Assembly: GCA_028706835.1 (NCBI GenBank)
Contig: JAQTVL010000199.1
Coordinates: 1-7,884, forward strand
DNA length: 7,884 bases
Direction: 5' to 3'
Source: Phycisphaerae bacterium
GTDB taxonomy: Bacteria > Planctomycetota > Phycisphaerae > JAJVII01
This document shows positions 4,701 through 7,884 of the stretch, piece after piece. A program made the position numbers and the translations under genes. Under the pieces are notes generated by a model that did no database searches, was not told where the DNA came from, and worked only from the letters and a program-made list of their open reading frames with translations. Every line of letters starts with the position of its first letter. Position 1 is the stretch's first letter.

Positions 4701-7700
4701 TTACTCCTTCGCGGGCGGGGCGGCCTCGGGCGCCGCGGGGCTCTGCGGGCCCGCCGTCGCGAGAATCTTCTTGTGGATCATCCGCGTCCAGCCCAGCAGA
4801 ACGGGGGCCGCGATCGCGATGGACGAATACGTCCCGGTCACCACGCCAATGATCATCGCGAAATTGAACGCTCGAATGCCCTGCCCACCGAGGACATACA
4901 TGATAATGAGCACGAGGAACACAGTCAAGCTGGTCAAGATCGTTCTGCTGAGCGTCTGGTTCACCGACGCATCGATCGACTGGCTGGTCACGTACGACAG
5001 CCGGCCGCGGTTCTCGCGGATGCGGTCGAACACGACGATCGTATCGTTGGTCGAGTAGCCGATGACGGTCAGCACGGCCGCGACGATGGTCAGGTCGAAC
5101 CGGAAATCGCCGATCATCAGCGCCTGGCCCAGCCACGTCGGAGCGATGTACTTGGAGATGGCCACCATGCCAATCACGACGGCCGCATCGTGGAAGATCG
5201 GCACGATCGCGCCGAGCCCGAACAGCCAGTTCCCGAACCGCACCCAGATGTAAATCATGATCGCCACCATCGACAGGATGATGGCCAGCAACGCCTGGCC
5301 GGCCAGATCGCTGGCCACCGACGGGCTGAAGTAGGTGACGGAGTTGAGCTCCTGCGGCATGGTGAGCGCGTCGCAGACAGCCGCCACTTCGGGCAGGGCG
5401 AGTTTGGCGAGCCAATTCTCGCCGGCGCTTTCGTCGCCCAACTGACTGCGGGCGACGTAGAGCACGCGAGTGAACTGGCCGGTCTGGCCGACCTCGTCCA
5501 GGCCAAGCAGTTCCCAGCCGCTGGTCAAGCCTTCGGCCTCGCCGGTCACCTGGGATGTCGGCAGGTCGGAGTACTCGGGGCTGTTCAGTTGGGCGCTGAT
5601 CCGCGATCGCAGCTCCGTCAGCGCCGTCGGCGGCAGGCCGGACACGATGATGCCCACGCCGCCGCGGAACGACTCGAGGTTCGCGTCGCCGGTCTGCGGC
5701 ATGTAGGCATCCGTGATGACAAACGCGCCAGCCGGCAACTTGTCCGGCAGGAGTTTCTTCGCCTGCTCAGGTGTTTGATCCGCCTTGGGCAACGCGACGT
5801 ACTTCCGCCATGCGGACGCCACCGTGACCCAGTCCCCCTTCTGGGCGAACGTCACCTCGGCGCGCTTGGCGGGCAACAGGCTGGCCGTCCCCAGCCCGCC
5901 AAAGCCCTTCGGCTCGGACAGCGTCTTGACGATAGCCGCTCGGAAAGCGGCGGTCTGCTCCTTCTCCGCCGCGGGCGTGATGATCTCGAAGGTCTGGCCG
6001 ACGCCCCCGCCCGCGCCGATTTCGATCCGCCGGACGCTGACGCCCTTGAACAGCGAGCCGGGGTTGCGATCCCTCAGCAGGTCCCGCAACGTCGGTTCAG
6101 TCGCTTTGGCGCCATCGGCAAGCGTCACCTGGGCCTTGGTCCCGCCGATGAACTCGACGTCGTACTTCTCTTCCGCCGGCTCGCGGATGAACACGAACAG
6201 GCCCAGCAAGATCGCCGCCAGCGACATGCCCCAGAACACGAAACGCTTGTTCATCCACCCGATCTTCGGCACGCCGATGATCTTCATCATGTTGACGTGG
6301 TTCTTGATCCAGCCGTATTCCACGGCCAACTGGAGTATCCACCGCGTGACGAAGACCGAGGTGAACAGCGAGAAGATCAGGCCGATGATCAGCGTCGTGG
6401 CGAAGCCCTTGATCTCGGTCGTGCCGACGAAGTACAGGATGACCGACGTCATGATCGCCGTCACGTGCGAGTCGATGATGACCGAGAAGGCCCGGCTGTA
6501 GCCGTTCTTGAGCGCCTGCCGCAGCGTAAGGCCCTTGGCCTGCTCTTCGCGGATGCGCTCGTCAATGAGCACGTTGGCGTCGACGGCCATGCCGATCGTC
6601 AGGATCAGGCCGGCAATGCCGGGCATCGTGAACGTCGCCTTGAGCATCGCCATCGACCCGAGCAGGTAGATGATGTTGAACACCACGGCGATATCGGCCA
6701 CCAGCCCCAGCGGCACCATGTAGTAGATGAGCATGAAGACGACGACCGCGATCAGGCCGATGAGCGCGGCCTTGAGCCCGGCTGACATCTCCGCCCGCCC
6801 GAGCTGCGGATCGACGCGGGCCTCGCTGATCGGATCGTCGGACAGGCTGCCCGGCAGGGCGCCTGCCTGCATCTTCTGGGCGAGGTCCTGGGCCTCTTCC
6901 CGGCTGAAACTTCCGGAAATCTGGCCATTGGTGCTGATGGCGGACTGGATGGTCGCAATCGAGACGGCCTTGTTCTCCAGGACCGCGCACAGCAACCTCT
7001 TCAGGTTGGCGAGGGTCATCTTGTGAAACTGCACGCCGCCGGGCGAGTCGAAGGTGAAGGCGACGCTCGGGTTGGCCCACTCGTCGAGGCTCTGGTGGGC
7101 GGACCTGAACTTCCACTCCTGGTCGCTCGTGTGCTGTAGCGACTTCTCGGACGTCTGCCAGACCAGAATGTAGTTGATCCCGAGGCGCCGGCCCTGGATG
7201 ACGTTGCCGGTCTTGGCCGCGGTCTGGGCATCCACCTCGACCCATCGAAACCGCTCGTCGGGGCAGTCGGTGCGCTTTTCGAGCTCTCGCTGGAGCGACT
7301 CAACCCCAGCGGCCTCGCCCGGGCTGACGGCGATGAAGAACTCCAACTTGCCCGTGCCGCGAAGCTGGCGCTTCAGGTCGTTCGGATCGTCGAGCGCCTG
7401 CTTCTGCTTGCCCCATTCGTCCGAGGCCGCGAGCAAGGCCTTGATCCGCTCTCGTCGCTCGGGATAACGTTCGAGCAGGTCCGTCAGCGGAGAGGCGACG
7501 GCTTCGCCGCGCTTGTTCTCCGGCGTACGCTCTTTCGGCGTCATGCGCCGAACCTTCTCCACTTCGGGCATGCGAATGTTGGTGGCGAGGACCTCGCGCC
7601 TGGCGGCCAGGTACTGGTCCATGGCCTTGGCCACCGCCGGGTCCATCTTCTCCGGCTGGGTGGTTGACGGGCTCTCGACCCGCGGCGCGTTCGCGCGGGC

Positions 7701-7884
7701 CTTGTCGAGCTTGTCCCAGGCGTCAGCCAGCGCGGCCAGCGCCGCTCTCCGCTTGCCTACGCCTCGCTCGAGCGCCAGCAGCGCGCCGCGCCTCCGTTCC
7801 GGCGACAGCCTCTCCGTTGCGTTGATCTCGCTGGGCTTGACGTCCAACTCGATCAGATCCTTCAACCGCTCCTTATAGAGTTCC
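4701..7884 (-). CDS. secDF: Fused protein translocase SecDF (N-terminus beyond the window)
   Basis: SecD and SecF are inner-membrane partners of SecYEG that use the proton gradient to pull exported proteins outward; here they are one chain. The frame is open to the right edge, giving about 1060 residues to TAA 4703-4701. A TTG at 7865 is internal, and SecD helix 1 is missing from the window. Counting from that TTG as 1: a charged helical region lies at 1-165, the P1 parts GKLEFFIAV (172-180) and PSVAFTFD (266-273), and QISGSFSREEAQDLA to AGALPG (315-339). Five SecD helices follow from about 364 to 510, with GIAGLILTIGMAVDANVLI at 416-434. The SecF half begins near 540. It has a DVEFIGGT motif (569-576), a periplasmic domain of roughly 285 residues, then five helices with IGYSTNDTIVVFDRIREN (935-952) and NQTLSRTILTS (969-979). 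Asp429, Asp941 and Arg974 match by position the residues tied to proton coupling in the Thermus protein. The tail is Pro/Ala-rich and cytosolic. Confidence 0.96.
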   Translation of the reverse strand, partial: ELYKERLKDLIELDVKPSEINATERLSPERRRGALLALERGVGKRRAALAALADAWDKLDKARANAPRVESPSTTQPEKMDPAVAKAMDQYLAARREVLATNIRMPEVEKVRRMTPKERTPENKRGEAVASPLTDLLERYPERRERIKALLAASDEWGKQKQALDDPNDLKRQLRGTGKLEFFIAVSPGEAAGVESLQRELEKRTDCPDERFRWVEVDAQTAAKTGNVIQGRRLGINYILVWQTSEKSLQHTSDQEWKFRSAHQSLDEWANPSVAFTFDSPGGVQFHKMTLANLKRLLCAVLENKAVSIATIQSAISTNGQISGSFSREEAQDLAQKMQAGALPGSLSDDPISEARVDPQLGRAEMSAGLKAALIGLIAVVVFMLIYYMVPLGLVADIAVVFNIIYLLGSMAMLKATFTMPGIAGLILTIGMAVDANVLIDERIREEQAKGLTLRQALKNGYSRAFSVIIDSHVTAIMTSVILYFVGTTEIKGFATTLIIGLIFSLFTSVFVTRWILQLAVEYGWIKNHVNMMKIIGVPKIGWMNKRFVFWGMSLAAILLGLFVFIREPAEEKYDVEFIGGTKAQVTLADGAKATEPTLRDLLRDRNPGSLFKGVSVRRIEIGAGGGVGQTFEIITPAAEKEQTAAFRAAIVKTLSEPKGFGGLGTASLLPAKRAEVTFAQKGDWVTVASAWRKYVALPKADQTPEQAKKLLPDKLPAGAFVITDAYMPQTGDANLESFRGGVGIIVSGLPPTALTELRSRISAQLNSPEYSDLPTSQVTGEAEGLTSGWELLGLDEVGQTGQFTRVLYVARSQLGDESAGENWLAKLALPEVAAVCDALTMPQELNSVTYFSPSVASDLAGQALLAIILSMVAIMIYIWVRFGNWLFGLGAIVPIFHDAAVVIGMVAISKYIAPTWLGQALMIGDFRFDLTIVAAVLTVIGYSTNDTIVVFDRIRENRGRLSYVTSQSIDASVNQTLSRTILTSLTVFLVLIIMYVLGGQGIRAFNFAMIIGVVTGTYSSIAIAAPVLLGWTRMIHKKILATAGPQSPAAPEAAPPAKE

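Noticed and set aside
4200..6785. Long rightward open frame (861 codons) opposite secDF and the LysM gene.
   Set aside because: It lies antisense to two clearly recognisable genes. Its product is low-complexity and rich in Arg, His, Asp and Gln, as expected from reading GC-rich codons backwards, and no family is recognisable.

Overview
The window is GC-rich bacterial chromosomal DNA, densely coding on both strands. It most likely comes from a planctomycete, possibly of the Phycisphaerae type. That guess rests on the CPxGH...AGKxVRCPxC zinc ribbon fused to a membrane protein, the fused SecDF with oversized periplasmic domains, the Pro/Thr/Ala-rich linkers, and a VWA protein with a planctomycete-like C-terminal part. 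It is inference; no rRNA or other marker is present to confirm it.

Layout: positions 1 to about 2671 are read rightward. They hold the 3' end of a VWA-domain protein with a CsgG/FlgO-like C-terminal domain, a promoter-bearing gap, a small secreted protein of unknown function, and mnmA (tRNA 2-thiouridylase). Positions 2693 to 7884 are read leftward. In transcription order they hold the 3' part of a fused secDF, which runs off the right edge, a membrane-anchored protein with three LysM modules, and a small zinc-ribbon membrane protein. The two blocks converge with only 21 bp between stop codons and no obvious terminator. No stretch of more than 300 bases lacks a gene.

The leftward block looks like one envelope-related operon. 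SecDF pulls exported proteins across the membrane using the proton gradient. The LysM protein is anchored by one N-terminal helix and reaches outward on flexible linkers, probably to peptidoglycan. The zinc-ribbon protein has a cytosolic metal site and three membrane helices. A strong inverted repeat sits 5 nt after the secDF stop and could adjust expression of the downstream pair. In the rightward block, mnmA is a housekeeping tRNA-modification gene whose -10-like element lies so close to its ATG that a leaderless mRNA is likely.

I found no CRISPR array, mobile element, tRNA, rRNA or toxin-antitoxin pair, and no clearly new biological system. The most interesting points are the enlarged SecF and SecD periplasmic regions, the secDF-LysM-zinc ribbon linkage with its intercistronic hairpin, and the probable leaderless mnmA transcript.
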